From: Oreohelix idahoensis
Taxonomy: Eukaryota; Mollusca; Gastropoda; Stylommatophora; Oreohelicidae
NCBI GenBank assembly: GCA_024509875.1
Contig: JAMPIV010000589.1
Coordinates: forward strand, 1 to 64,000
Direction of reading: 5' to 3'
DNA length: 64,000 nt
The position numbers and the translations under genes are program-made. Of this stretch, positions 1 to 11,148 are shown one piece after another (position 1 is the first letter of the stretch; each line of letters begins with the position of its first letter). The notes beneath the pieces were generated by a model. It saw only the letters and a program-made list of their open reading frames with translations. It was not told the origin of the DNA and made no database searches.

Positions 1-153
1 ACGGCGTTGTGGCCCCCGTACACAGGAGCCCATACAGTAATTATTGAATTTATGTATCGCTCCAACCATATTACTGCAAGTCATTCTTTTTCGAGTAGTT
101 GAGTAATTGGTTTCAGCTTTAATCAACTTTAGCTAGGATATGCCACTGGGCTT
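1..153 (-). pseudogene. RNase H remnant of element A
   Basis: The minus strand here still reads as a degraded RNase H start. A KAETNYST stretch is followed by residues like the family's KECLAVVWAIKKFQIYLYG block seen in element B, with several substitutions and shifts. It is directly downstream of the RT fragment and runs off the window. It is non-functional as seen. Confidence 0.5.
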
Positions 154-1230
154 TTAATTCATATTTACAGTACATTTTGATTCTGTAACAGGGGGTTCGC
201 ATCCTACCCTATTATTACTGGCACATCCGTCCCTTACAATGATTCTTGGACTTAAGTCAGGTAATTTCAAAAATAGGTTTGCTTGTGAGCTTTTCTTCAA
301 TTCCTGGTAAGCCAATTCACATTGTGCTGTCCATGTAATTCGATCTGGATGTCCTTTACGTGTCAAATCAGTTAACGGTGCACATATGGAATTAAAGTTT
401 TTGATATACTTTTGGTAGAAACCACATAATGAGACAAAGGATCTCACGTCTTTCTTGGTGTGTGGTCTCGGGGCTTTCTTTAGTTTCTCTAAGTCGATTA
501 AACAGCATGGATTATTCAGAGGGTCCAATAATTTTCTCATCATTCTAGAGAAGACACTAGGCGCATTCTTCAATACAAATGGCAATCTGTTAAACTCATA
601 GTGTCCCTCTGAGGTACTAAAAGCTAGGTATGGTCTAACCTCAGGCTTTACTGGAATCTGATAGTATCCTTTACTCAGATCCACTTTTGAGAAATATTTA
701 GCTTTATTTAGCCTGGCAAACAACTGATTTGTATCCGGCAATGGATCCACCTGACCTTCTGTGATAGCATTCAGTCTCCTGTAATCTATACAGAGTCTAT
801 GTTCTCCAGAGGGTTTCCTTAAGAGTACCACACTGGAACTATACGAAGATTCACTGTGTGAAATTATTCCCTCCTTCAACAAATAGTCTATCTCTTCCTT
901 CAAAGCTTTCTCCTTAGCAAAAGGAATCGAATAGGGTTTCATACAGACAGGTGTGGGGTCTATCAGTTTCATATCATATTCCAATAAGTTTGTATGCCCC
1001 GGTCGGTCTGTTAACACCTCTGTATGATTATCTAGAACCTGTTGCACTCTCTTCTTCTGATCTTTCGTTAAATGTGTACTGATTTTCACCTGTGCCGCTG
1101 TCTCACAGGGATGTAATGGATATTCAAATGATGAAAGTGGTTCCTTTTTCATCTCCATGGCAATGGACAAGGTCAACAAGTGTGTCTCTTCCTGATTTTC
1201 TCTTTCCAAATATTTCTTCAGGAGATTCAC
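154..1230 (-). pseudogene. Reverse transcriptase fragment of element A (catalytic box deleted)
   Basis: The 358-residue frame matches the RT region of element B closely. It starts in the integrase-to-RT linker, passes the conserved CIDYRRLNA block and motif A (FSKVDLSKGY, with its catalytic Asp intact), and reaches the LKNAPSVF block. It then jumps from NNPC straight to DLEKLKKAPRP. Element B has about 75 residues at that point, including the FMDD catalytic box. An internal deletion has therefore removed the catalytic centre while keeping the reading frame. The end of the frame has drifted from the RNase H start seen in B. The 5' edge overlaps the integrase fragment in another frame. Confidence 0.85.
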
Positions 1231-1552
1231 ATGATAGATTTTTTCTTCCCCTTCTTATCTATCTTATAATTGGTTCTAGACACCTTCTCTAGAACTGTAT
1301 ATGGACCTTGCCATCCAATTTGTAATTTATTTTGACTACCGGGTAGAAGAAGCAGTACCTTCTCTCCCACAGCCAAATCTCTGTCTTTAGCTTTCCTGTT
1401 GTAATAGGCAGCATGTTTCTTCCTGGCTTGTCTCAAATTTTCATTGGCAAGTTTCCAGCCAGTTTTTAAACGAGTGGTCAGCTCATTCACATATTGGTAT
1501 GAGGATGTAATATTTTCCTCTGCCTTTTCATCAGTCCACGTTCTTAACAGCG
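1227..1552 (-). pseudogene. Integrase C-terminal (GPY/F) fragment of element A
   Basis: The frame (open 1227-1490, homology continuing to about 1550) matches residues 415-520 of the element B pol: the WTDEKAEE and YVNELTTRLKTGW blocks and the GPY module (WQGPY). It lies upstream of RT, which supports integrase-first order. The zinc-binding and DDE core domains are absent. The frame change to RT occurs in a run of six A (minus strand, about 1236-1241), where B reads through. Confidence 0.8.
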
Positions 1553-3595
1553 TTACATATGGACCTTTAATTTTGTGGACCTATTTGTCCATGCACCGGT
1601 ATGGTCTCTTCCACTCGAAGCGCTATAGTGATGATTTTTCTTCCCAGAATTATCATGCACAAAACGACCGCTACCAATTATTTTCTTGGGGCTTTCTCCC
1701 CACTTAGAATTCTTGATGAGATATTTCCTCTCTACATCTTCTTCCTCCAGTTTGCATAAGTCCGATTGAGGGATTTTCGGCTTATCCTGGGGTAAGACAT
1801 CTTTTTGCACTCGCCGCATAGTGGCCATTGTAAAACAGTTAATTGAAGCTTGTCCGTGAAAAGGGGCTTCCCATTCCATTTGGTCCACTTTATCAAATTT
1901 ATTTTTCTTTGTATTGTCAGGCCTACGTTTGCCCCGTGGCGTGTCCAGGTCCTGATCAATGTTCCCACTTGTGGGTGTTCCCTCATGTGCTATGCTACAC
2001 CTCTCTACAAAATTCTCAATGTCCCACCTTGCCTTGGGCCAATAATAATTCTGAGCTACCTTTTGGATGATGGTCCCAATATTCTCATGGTCCCCATCTT
2101 GTTTCACATGTAGGTTCCTTATTAAGTCTGCCCTATATGTCTTTGGAAGAACCAACTGTCCGTGACCCTTGGATCCAGTTCCGGCCTTCCTATAAATCAA
2201 CTTGTTTTTCATGTAAAAATCTCCCTTGCCTGGAGTTGTATGACAAGTTGACAATTTCCTAAAACAAGGCTTGAGGGTCTTATCCCCAGCCTGTGCCTTC
2301 CTCAACTCTTCTGGAGTGGTATTTAACATAATATCCTCCTCCTTTCTTGAGGTCGACCTGACCTGAAGGGTGGCCATTACTATAGGATTCCTTCTACAAT
2401 GGTCAGTGTCATGATTGTTCATCTTACAATTTTTACACCACCTCCTTCCTTGGTTGAAAGATTTTCTTTCATCATATTTCCTTTCATCGAATTGTGGGGT
2501 TTTATTTTTATTGTCATACCGTGGCCTATCAAACTGGTGCTTACCTTTGTTCTGATCTCTAGGATCAAATTTATTAAAGTTCTGTGGTGCCCTAAAATTT
2601 TCTACCTGTTTCTTTTTATTACCTGATACCTCTGCTTGAGCTGCTTGATATCTTTCAGCAACATTTAGTAACTCACCCAGTCTCTCTGCACCTTGTTCCA
2701 TGAGAAACTTTCTCAGGTCTGGAGCCATGGACTCTCTTAGTTGTTCTATAAGGATCATTTCCTTAAGATCTTGGGTTTTCCCCAGAGAAGTCCATTTCTC
2801 CAAGTATGTCTCTAACCGTGCAGAGAACTGGTGATAGGTTTCACCTGACAGTAGTTTAGCATTCCTAAGTTTTTTTCTATAAAATTCAGCATTCTTTTCA
2901 TATCTTAACAAAAGAGCCTGCTTTAGCATGTCATAATTTTCTTGATCACCTCTGCTCATTTTGGCAAAAACTTCATAAGCTGCCCCACGAAGCCCTTGAG
3001 ATAACTTTAAGCTCCACCTTTCTCTCTCTAACCCATACGTGGTAGCTAACAGTTCATATCTATTTAGATAGCTCTCGATATCATCTTCTTTCTCAACAAA
3101 ATGATCTAAATGAAAATTCATAGCTGAGGTTGAGGCTCCCTGACTAGCAGTGGCATCAGAGGTAAAGGGACTGGCACCATTTTCAGGAGCATGGCCTTGA
3201 AATTCCAACTCCCTAAGTCGTAACTCATGCTTCCTCTGTAATCTTTTATCTTCTGCTTCCCTCTCTGCAGCTAATCTCTTGTCTTCCCTTTCTGCAGCCA
3301 ATCTCCTTTCTTCAGCTTCCCTTTCTGCAGCCAATCTTTTTTCTTTTGCCTCCAATGCTCTAGCCTCTTTATCAGCCTCAATCTGCAACCTCTTAGCCTC
3401 AGCCTCAATCTGCAACCTCTTAATTTCTTTTTCAGCCTCTAACTTTCTTTCAGCCTCTTTTTCTAATCTTTTTTCTTCACGTTCAATATATTTGTCACAT
3501 TCCGTAGTGACATAAGCAATCATAACTTGCCCGTCCATTCCTAACTCTTTTGCAGTCTGCACAGCAGCAGATCGAAATTTTGCCAAGTCGGCCAT
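1553..3595 (-). pseudogene. Gag polyprotein of element A fused to a displaced pol remnant
   Basis: 680-residue frame starting MADLAKF. Residues about 40-135 are a Glu/Lys/Arg-rich helical stretch with repeats of the type EAERRLAAERE. Next comes a capsid-like domain (blocks LDHFVEKEDDIESYLNRYE and GETYHQFSARLETYLEKW), nearly the same as in element B. A CCHC zinc knuckle (C-X2-C-X4-H-X4-C) follows near residue 390. The frame then jumps to the linker before integrase (EELRKAQAGDKTLKPCF), so the protease is missing. It ends in an altered H2C2-like stretch (NYYWP) and about 140 residues that I cannot match to element B. The start is supported by the similar N-terminus of the element B gag. Confidence 0.8.
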
Positions 3596-3785
3596 TGTCT
3601 AACAGGCAAATGTAAACAATATCTAACCAAACAATTCAATTTCTAACTAAATATCTCAGGACAACCACAGGCACTGAGAGCTCAACCTTATTTAATTTCA
3701 CCCAAGGATATCTTTTAAATTTTTATTATTCCCAATATATATAATAGGAGAAAGTTCAATATCCCGGGAGCGAGACCCCAATATA
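3596..3785 (-). other. 5' leader of element A
   Basis: Short untranslated stretch between the gag start and the LTR. It contains the primer binding site at its LTR-proximal end and no other recognisable feature. Confidence 0.6.
3762..3780 (-). promoter_or_regulatory. Primer binding site of element A
   Basis: The minus strand reads TGGGGTCTCGCTCCCGGG, starting with TGG (the complement of a tRNA CCA end), five bases (ATATA) from the LTR edge. Element B has the same start, TGGGGTCTC, and the same CCCGGG at the same spacing. The tRNA is not identified. Confidence 0.6.
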
Positions 3786-6230
3786 TGTGGTAAAGTGGGA
3801 TGTTATAAATATTTATAGGGGACTTAGTGTACTGACTGAGATCAGCTGTGAAGGTATCTGTATCTAATAGGTGTAGTGTTTTACAGATAACCTTACTTGC
3901 TACCACATTTATACCTCAGTCAGAATTATTCTGGAATATTGTGATGACTACGTTGAATGTCTAGGGTTATGAAAATGATGAAGTGTAAGTCACAACAACA
4001 ACAGACAGATAAACAATTTAATTTATTCCACAACACTTTACACCACTGTGACACTCACATACATATAACACTCTATAAGACTATCTTAAATGAGTCAAGT
4101 GTAAAGTTTCAAATAGATATGTATTAATTCCTTTCAAATATTAGATATCCTGATTCAACAACAAAGTGAACCAGGAATCACAATCAAATGTAATCACAGG
4201 TTATATGCACACAATTATAAATAGAATCTTTGGATTGACATATTTTATTAGTATTATCCTATGTGTGTAAGTTGTGAAGTAGTACTATGAGGTAATACTG
4301 GTTTTGTTTTTCAAGCTACGTTGTTGTTTGTCATCATGACTTCAAGTGTTTGATTATCGTGGAAATAGTATTGGGAAAAGTTCACAGTTCCTGTCATTTG
4401 AAACAATTTATTGTCCCTCTGTGTTTAATATAATGTCAATTTTAGAGGGGGGCACATAATGTTGAGCTGCTCTGGCCACAGAAGCTTATCTTTCGTGATG
4501 GCGGCAGGAAAAGGTCTCCTCTGCTCGATTGCTTCACTGCGTTCTTGAGACACCTCACTGGTCGCTATCTGGACCAAGGAGTATGCTGTCAGCCTCTGGA
4601 TTCAGCAAAACTCAGACCAGGTGCTGCTTCAATAACTTAGGACCACGGTCCCTGAAACAAGAAGGTTGTACCTCCTACTTCAGAACTAATTTATAATCTA
4701 TTTCCACACTGAGCACAATACATAACAAACACTGAGTTCAGAGCGGTAGGCCAACTGCTAGCTTCATCTGAAACAATTTACACCAGTATTCTCCTCCCTA
4801 ATGGTTACTACGCCTCTGCAATTTCAGCTGTAAGTCCTTCTATACAATAAGATAGGTGTCAGTGTACTATTTGGCGATCCCATGCAGTTCTACTTCTCTC
4901 CGACAAGTTTTGTTCAGGTTGGAGCAATATCCAGGCTTTGCCTCATGTTTGCTACTGAACCACACACATATATACAGACACAAATTATCAATTCACATTC
5001 AATTTTCATCAAAAAGATATCAAATATGTCAAGCTTACCACAATTCATGGAAATAATAAACAATTACGTTGACTGGCGATGAATATGGCACAATTTCGAT
5101 CTGCCTATGTCCCAGGCTTTTATTTAGAAAAATATGAGCTGGATCTCAACGCACTGTTTCTTTAGTAAGTTTATTTGAAAATGTGGCACTGAACTGACGC
5201 TCCTAATTGACTATATCAGCGGGTCTAGCCAATAGGGCCATGTTTACACAAGCTTTTCAAAAAAAGTACCCCTACTTCCGTTTCCCCTAACAACAAAAAA
5301 TTAGTATTTGTAGTCCGACTAATCGTGTTTCGCCTTACATTTACTTCTATCCAATCAAATAGGATTTAACATGGTGGCCTATTTCCCGTAAAATGGTGGT
5401 TTCAAAACATGCCACTGTGCAATTCTGATTTGGTGCTGTCAGACAACCTCACTATTTTCTTTTGGCTATAATTTGTTAATTCCTAGACTATTTGCGTAAC
5501 ACTTAACATATTCTTTGTCAGCAAGTCCTAAGGAACCCAAATATATAAGTTTTAAGGGAGCTAAGTGGCTGCGTTCAAAATATGTATTTTCTTCTAGGAT
5601 AGTCGTGCTGTTGCCACCTCCTCACTTCCAAACTTTAGGGTGTCTGCTGTACTGTCAGACTAATGTCAGGAGTTTAGACATAAAACAGTAGAATGTCATG
5701 TTTCCCAATAAGCATTTTACAGGTTTTTAAACCTAACCCTCGTAGTTGTAGTGTTTTTTATCACTGTCTATCTGGAAAAAAAGTTAGTGCCTCATGCCTT
5801 TCGCGTGTTGGGGGTGGCATTAATTTTATATCGCGAGACGCGTGTTAGTGTTGCATGCGTTCCTTCGTACATCGCTCTCTCTCTCTTTCTATCCTAAGTC
5901 CATCTGTCTTTTCATTACGCAGTGTAAAAAATGAAATTAATGCTAGTATTAATTTAGGTCATTAATCAGCTTGCGTATCTCAAGGTTTTCTAAGAAATAC
6001 AGTACACGTTGTATTGTTTTTTTGAAACGCGTGTATGCTGCTGTAGGCTTTACTATCAAACGTGAAAGCGTTACAATTTTGCAGACGGAGCATAAAAAGG
6101 GGGATCTCGAGTACAGTCATTGTGACAGCACTGGTCTTTTACCATTCTTCTTTCCTTTGATTGAATTTATTCGTTATGCTTTACATTTACTTGTTAATTT
6201 ATATATGTGGATTTAGAATGTTTCACGACA
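3786..6230 (-). repeat. 5' LTR of element A
   Basis: Starts TGTGGTAAAGTGGGATG next to the primer binding site. It shares a series of blocks with the element B LTR and the solo LTR at 45524: the conserved GACTGAG...CAGCTGTGAAGG start, a GTCTAGGGT(T/A)ATGAAA block, and a CACGCGTGTTA/CTCTCTC block near its far end. Divergence from the B and solo LTRs is substantial, so these are old or different subfamilies. The outer end is uncertain. The ORFs inside are short and show no resemblance to known proteins. Confidence 0.65.
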
Positions 6231-6539
6231 GTCACCCGTTCAACATTTTGAAATTTGTCATACATCGCTTTTTTTTTTTTAATGTGTTGACTCTATCTCT
6301 CTTGTCTCGTTTTACTTTTCTTTGAGTTTGTTTTTTATTAGTTTCATTCTTTCTCCATTTTACTAATTTTTTAATTATCCATGTTAAGTAAAGTTTGCCA
6401 AGCTTTGAAAAGGCGCTTACTATTAAACTTTGACAAAAGTTTCCCTGTGTGCATTCAGACTCGCTAATATTAGGATGCATGTCAATATATACAAGACGTT
6501 GTAGCCTTGTAATACTTTCGAAAATCATCAAGTGCTATA

Positions 6540-6960
6540 TATATTCTTCATCATTGTGTAGTTTAGAAACATGGAGAATGAACAAGCAGTTAGAGGAAAG
6601 AATTGAGGCATTTGAGATGGGGATATATAGAAGAGTGGGGTGCGTTTCATGGATAGAGAGGAAAACAAATAAAGAGGTCACAGACAACCTAGGAATGAAA
6701 AGATAATTAATGACGGAGGTTAACATTAGACAGTAAAAAATATGTTGGCCTTGTAAAAAGACACAGCACCTTACTAAAGACCATAATAGAAGGCGGAGTT
6801 AAAGGCAAACGTGCAAGAGGAAGACAGCGCTATTAGTGGAAATGTAACATCAAGAGATGGACACGAAAGAGTCCATCACAATATCAAGAGTAAAGGCAGA
6901 AGACGCCTGAGATCCATTCCAGCCGATCTAAGATATTGATATGTCTGATGATGATGAATA
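6540..6960 (+). pseudogene. LINE reverse transcriptase C-terminal fragment
   Basis: The plus strand encodes ETWRMNKQLEERIEAFEM followed by a YRRVGCVSW block. This is the typical C-terminal thumb region after the palm of APE-type LINE reverse transcriptases (consensus YGCETW...R..AFEMW..RR...I.W). A little downstream, in a shifted frame, is the GKRARGRQR tail motif seen near LINE ends. It is 5'-truncated, with stops and shifts. The LINE at 63333 has a similar ETW block. Confidence 0.7.
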
Positions 6961-7449
6961 GTCTTGTTGTCTCCTCCCCCCCTCCCCCCACCAAAAAAAA
7001 AATAAATTATTGACAATCATCTTAACAAGACAATTTCGAGAACTACACGTTAAATCGTTGAAAGTATTCAAAAAGAGACATAGGTCTTATATCTTTATCA
7101 TCACTGCCCTACAGATCGCAAAGGAGCATAGACCTTCAAATACGCATGCAAAAGTCCACCTGTACCGCTCTTTACATTTCTTTCTATGCTTAATACATTC
7201 ATGAGCCATATGCTGCCACCCCTATCTGCGAAAATGCTTAATAGACTAACCCGCGACCCCTACCTGCGAAATAGACTAACCCCGCGCAGGCAATAGGCCA
7301 AAAAAAAAAAAAAATGAAAAAAAATGTAAGAAAAAAATTAACGAAAAAGTACGGGGCTCATTTAGCTTGAAAATTTCAACAATTTTAATCTGCCGGTGAA
7401 TAAAGACACAAGAACCGAATATCCCTGAAATTCTTATCCCCACAATATG
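6961..7449. other. Unassigned stretch with a short imperfect tandem repeat
   Basis: No coding signal. It holds a C-rich tract near 6970, a poly-A tract near 7300, and two imperfect copies of a roughly 35-bp unit (CTGCGAAA...TAGACTAACCCCGCG) between about 7219 and 7288. Confidence 0.4.
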
Positions 7450-7947
7450 CTACCAAAGGGGTATCACGAAACAACTCTCTGGTATCAGGATCGGAGTGGA
7501 GAATATGCAGTTGACGAACATAATTTTTTTCACGGCCAAACAGTGAGGGTGGAAAGTTAAGACAAGTTTGAGTCTGTCAGATGTAGTAGTAGGTTTAACA
7601 GTAAGTGCAACCTGACGAGTAACGTGACTAATGCGATTAAGGGCCTCAGATAAAACTCTTTCAGGATAGAGACGTCGGCGAAAAAACTCGAGCATATCTG
7701 GAGCTCATTCACGGACATCATCTTCATCGTGACATATCCGACGTAAGCGTAGAAGTTGAGAGCAGGGAATGGAATTTTTATAGCTGAGAGGGTGAGAAGA
7801 GGTGTAAAGAAGGAAACTATGAGCATCAGTAGGTTTATAAAAGACAGAGGTAGTAAGGCCAGTAGGAGTAATATTGGCAGTAAGGTTAAGGAAGTTAACT
7901 GAAGTAGTACACTGTGTCACCTTTGAGACACAGGTGGGCACTGACAA
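7450..7947 (-). pseudogene. Penelope-like element reverse transcriptase fragment
   Basis: Overlapping minus-strand frames together give the C-terminal RT part of a Penelope-like element. A VNFLNLT block comes first, then VFYKPTDAHSFLLYTSSHP, then a SIPCSQLLRLRRIC block. In a shifted frame come FFRRRLYPERVLSEAL and the VLTFHP block. KPTD and SSHP followed by SIP-SQ-LR-RRIC is the signature I associate with this family. It has at least one frameshift and no endonuclease domain. The inverted duplication starts at 7901, within its upstream end. Confidence 0.7.
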
Positions 7948-8339
7948 ACATTACAGAAATTCTGATCTTACTTACTGAAAAGTACAAGCCAACCAATTTC
8001 TAATGATTTCAGCTTGACAGAGATAACCTTGAAGACTCGAGCGTTATTGCAATAAATAAATAAATACTTACAGATAAAACTGAACAAGTTTGCTGCCAAT
8101 AAATTAATAGCGGAGAACTCTGGGGAAATGTGCATTGATTCTGATGCTCATTTTTTCGAAGCGATTGATCTATATTTTAAGGCAGCCACTATCCATCTTT
8201 TTAGTAAATGCATGGGCAACAGCTTATCTCCATATAACTCGCGCCCCGGAGAGGACACTCAAGCGTCTCCCTACTGCACAACACAGGTAGTTACAGGCTT
8301 GAATTGCTGTCAATTAGATCATGATATGTGATGGCCCAG

Positions 8340-9360
8340 GCAAAAGCTTATATGTGAGTAACCACAGACAAATAGTACCCGAAGCATTGCAACGTAGCTA
8401 AAATGAAATGAGCAGGAATAAAGAGGGGAGTGTCATGGCAGAGACAATTATTAGACAGGTGACCACAATTAAAAATGTATTCAAGGGAGAAGAGTGGAGT
8501 AAGTCAGGTGACAAATGGACTAACAGCAAGTCATCAACATCCTTGGTAGGGAGTGCAGAACTTGGGCCAATGGCAGGACAGAGCTGGTAATTGATCAACT
8601 GATAAATGATCATGCTGCGGATGATGATGCCAGTGTATCCACTGACGTATCTGTAATCCATGGTGAGAAATCTGGGTGGGACTTCTGTGCTGGAAGCGAC
8701 CCAACACAGAGGGGCTTACATAATAAAAGCCTCCTGCACGAGAATGGAGTTAGAAACAGCTAGCGCAGTTGTCTGAAACTTCATTAACAGGGGCAGTTAC
8801 AGTATAGGACAATCCATGCTTTGGGAAGTCCAATGGATGGCTACTGCATGAATGTAAAACCTCCATAGAAGCCTAAAATCTTCTAAAACTGGACTGGATC
8901 TACTGTCCTGGTCATGCAAAGGTACGCGGCAATGAAAGGACAGACAGACTAGTTTTGAGAGCACATATAGAAGGTGCATTAGATGTAGAGAAGGGAGACA
9001 TACTGAGAGCAATTAATGATGGCCTATTAGTGAATGACACTGCAATCGATGGGTCATCAAGGCTAAGACTGCTGGAATTTAGCATCAAACAAGACCAGCA
9101 GAGATGGACGAGCAGAGAGGATGCATCCAGCGTGTATACAAATATCGCGCAACAGGAACTCTTGACATTCATACCCTTCGATGTTTGCTGAGGGAGACAA
9201 AGTACCTATGGGTTTGCCCGGAGTGCAAGTCGTTTCTGATCAGCAGTAACAATAACCTACCATACAGTGGCGGTGCAACAACAGGTGTCCCGCCCAATAT
9301 AATTGTAGGACATTATTAAATATTGGTAATATGCAATTGAGCCACAGAAAATGAACACAA
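8340..9360 (+). pseudogene. LINE fragment with RNase H-like C-terminus
   Basis: From about 8880 the plus strand reads LDWIYCPGHAKVRGNERTDRL. This is the C-terminal His/Asp block of LINE-encoded RNase H domains (W-YCPGH-G--GNE-AD). About 90 residues follow (open 8955-9191), then a degraded C-P-C zinc-like end. Upstream sequence to 8340 belongs to the same repeat, because it recurs in degraded form at 48780-49560. The acidic first half of RNase H and the RT are missing, so this is a relic. Confidence 0.65.
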
Positions 9361-9784
9361 CATGAGTTATTTAAAATCAAATTTGCTTGGCTGTTAACAA
9401 TTCCTAAATGTTATTCAAAGCATCAGTCACTAATTATTTGTTACAGCATAAGAAATATTTCGACTCCACCTAAACCAGTCCCAAACTCGGTTGAAAAAAG
9501 TGAGGAAAGACGGCATGCATGAAGGCCGTCAGGAGGCAGCCCTTTCGCCTTGCAAATGAACAACAGGCCTATCACCTGTTTGTTTTAAAAATTGATTACA
9601 AGATACGACAGAGACCAAAAAAAAAAAAAAAGCAGTGCTGACCTTAAAGGAGACGAACTGGCCTGAATAACGGACGGCGATTTATGGATCAAGGAATATT
9701 AGGAGTATTAATGGGAAAAAGAGGAGCTGGTGGAGTAGATGAGGAAAGCAAATTTAGAAATCATGGCTCTGACGGAAACGAAGA
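9361..9784 (+). other. Probable LINE 3' tail and spacer
   Basis: Non-coding. It contains AACAGGCCTATCACCTGTTTG, shared in variant form near 50085 (AACAGGCTAATCACCTGTTTG), so it is probably the 3' UTR of the RNase H-type LINE. A poly-A tract lies at about 9618. The inverted copy is at about 30990-31380. Confidence 0.4.
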
Positions 9785-10115
9785 ATATATGAAGTAACAA
9801 AGAGACATGGTACGCAACCAAACGATACGGCAAGGCCTCAAAACCCAGTCCATGCAGACCCAAGTAGAACAGTCCCAACAAAGATGGTTTGGTCATGGCT
9901 GCAGAATGGAAGAAGATCGGCTACCACGACAAGTAGGGGAAACTGGGCTCCAGGACGACTCATAGTCCTCTGGGAGAACAATATTGGACAATCTCTGAAG
10001 TATTGGACTAGAACCAGGCCAAGAGGAAGACAGCCGATAGGATAGTATGGTGCTCTCTCTCTAGCAAATCTTTACACCCCAAGGTAGAAGATGAACTATT
10101 TAACTATTTAGTAAG
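9785..10115 (+). pseudogene. 3' end of the APE-type LINE (first copy)
   Basis: Closely similar to bases 29340-29690 of the right-arm APE-type LINE: the GAAGTAACA...AGAGACATGGT block, the CAGTCCCAA block and the GGAAGACAGCCGATAGGATAG block near the 3' end. It is a 5'-truncated insertion on the plus strand with frame damage. Its inverted twin is at 30640-30980. Confidence 0.7.
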
Positions 10116-10439
10116 TTATAATAAATATTACAAAATAGATGTAATGGTTCGCCTTAATGAACAGCAATTATTATTTTCCAGATAGATGTAACCCAACATC
10201 ACATACTCGAGGGCCTTGGCACAAACATAGGTAAGACTACAACATTAAATCATTTTATTTGTATGCAGTTTTTCACAGGTGTAACACTCCACAACATTTC
10301 CTAGTATGGATAATGAAAGGCTTCATTTTTACGTGAATTGGTACAAATAAAAAAATCATGTGTGAACAAATGTATATATTTCATTAGCAGTACATTTACA
10401 CCTTGCAGTATGTTCATTTATGGAGCTGGCGACGATGTA
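10116..10439. other. Unassigned stretch in the left arm
   Basis: No coding signal or recognised repeat, other than being copied in inverted form at about 30240-30590. Confidence 0.4.
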
Positions 10440-10625
10440 GCAGTATTGCACGTGGGTTGTTAACAATCGCTCGTCGCCTGTATGTTGTGATATATATGTA
10501 TGTCTCTGCTTTGAAGTTACATGAAAGTTTTTCTGTTACTACTGACATCTCTTTTTTGTGTACCAGTGCTTAAGCGCAGAAACACACCTCCACCTTGATT
10601 TTATGTTGCATTTGTTGCTGATCCC
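10440..10625 (-). pseudogene. RNase H N-terminal scrap of a LINE
   Basis: The minus strand reads a TEGSATNATK-GGGV-like block. This resembles the first catalytic block of LINE RNase H (the I-like LINE in this window has YTDGSATNAVRNGGAG). A damaged continuation follows. The twin copy is on the plus strand at about 30061-30200. Confidence 0.5.
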
Positions 10626-10659
10626 TCTGTGTATGCTCGGGTTCAGGTGTTACTATGTA

Positions 10660-10858
10660 TTTTGTCATTATGGCTTTTCTGTAGCATTTCTCTCAATGCC
10701 AGGAATGTTTACTCTACTTTTGATTTGAGAATGTTTAGGCCCTCATATAGCAATGGTTTATTGCCTCTGTTGGCCTCTAGTTCTTTTAAATACTCTGCCC
10801 ATCTGTTTGATATGTCTTTCTGATCAAGTAAGATTGTACAAGTTTTATTTTTTTTTTA
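10660..10858 (-). pseudogene. LINE linker fragment upstream of RT
   Basis: The minus strand reads LDQKDISNRWAEYLKELE, which matches the I-RW-EY--L signature found before the RT domain of APE-type LINEs. It borders the TA target of the Tc1 element, so the Tc1 inserted into this older LINE. The right-arm copy is on the plus strand at about 29860-29995. Confidence 0.5.
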
Positions 10859-10860
10859 TA

Positions 10861-11007
10861 CAGTCTCCACTTTGGGCAATCTTTCTCGTCAAAAGTCAAG
10901 GGCCACTTAGAAAAATCTTGGTTTAAACCATAAAACAAATCTGATATAAACGTAATTGGTATCAGTCAAAACGGCATTTATTGAATACCAAATTGACATG
11001 CCACGTA
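10861..11007 (-). mobile_element. Tc1-like element: 3' terminal inverted repeat and UTR (left arm)
   Basis: Starts TA then CAGTCTCC, and includes CGTCAAAAGTCAAGGGCCAC. The same 20-mer lies in the 5' terminal repeat at 24667-24686 and, inverted, near 29799-29818. The sequence continues on the other side of the LINE insertion at 12860-12952, then beyond LTR element C at 22285. Confidence 0.75.
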
Positions 11008-11020
11008 AAGAAATGGAAAC
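11008..11020. repeat. Target-site duplication of the twin-primed LINE (left)
   Basis: AAGAAATGGAAAC is repeated exactly at 12860-12872. The two copies bracket the whole inverted-structure LINE, so both of its halves came from one insertion event. Confidence 0.85.
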
Positions 11021-11148
11021 TTACTTACTTAGTCGTTCTTCTTCTACCGTGAGGTGTAGAGGTTTGGAAGAGAGAGCGCCAGGCTATTCTATCAGCTGTC
11101 TTCTTCCTGGCCTGGTATCATTCTAGTCCTCGGTCCTTCAAAGATTGT

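Larger units (their letters stand above)
1..6230 (-). mobile_element. LTR element A, Gmr1-like Ty3/gypsy, broken and cut by the window edge
   Basis: Minus-strand element of the same family as element B (51976-60998). From right to left it has a 5' LTR from 3786, a primer binding site, gag, a damaged integrase remnant, and reverse transcriptase with an RNase H remnant reaching base 1. The 3' LTR lies outside the window. The integrase C-terminus lies upstream of reverse transcriptase, as in element B. The integrase core and the protease are missing, the RT catalytic box is deleted and several frames are broken, so this copy cannot be autonomous. The right boundary near 6230 is an estimate. It rests on a CA-ending stretch and on the 2.36 kb length of the related solo LTR. 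Confidence 0.8.
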
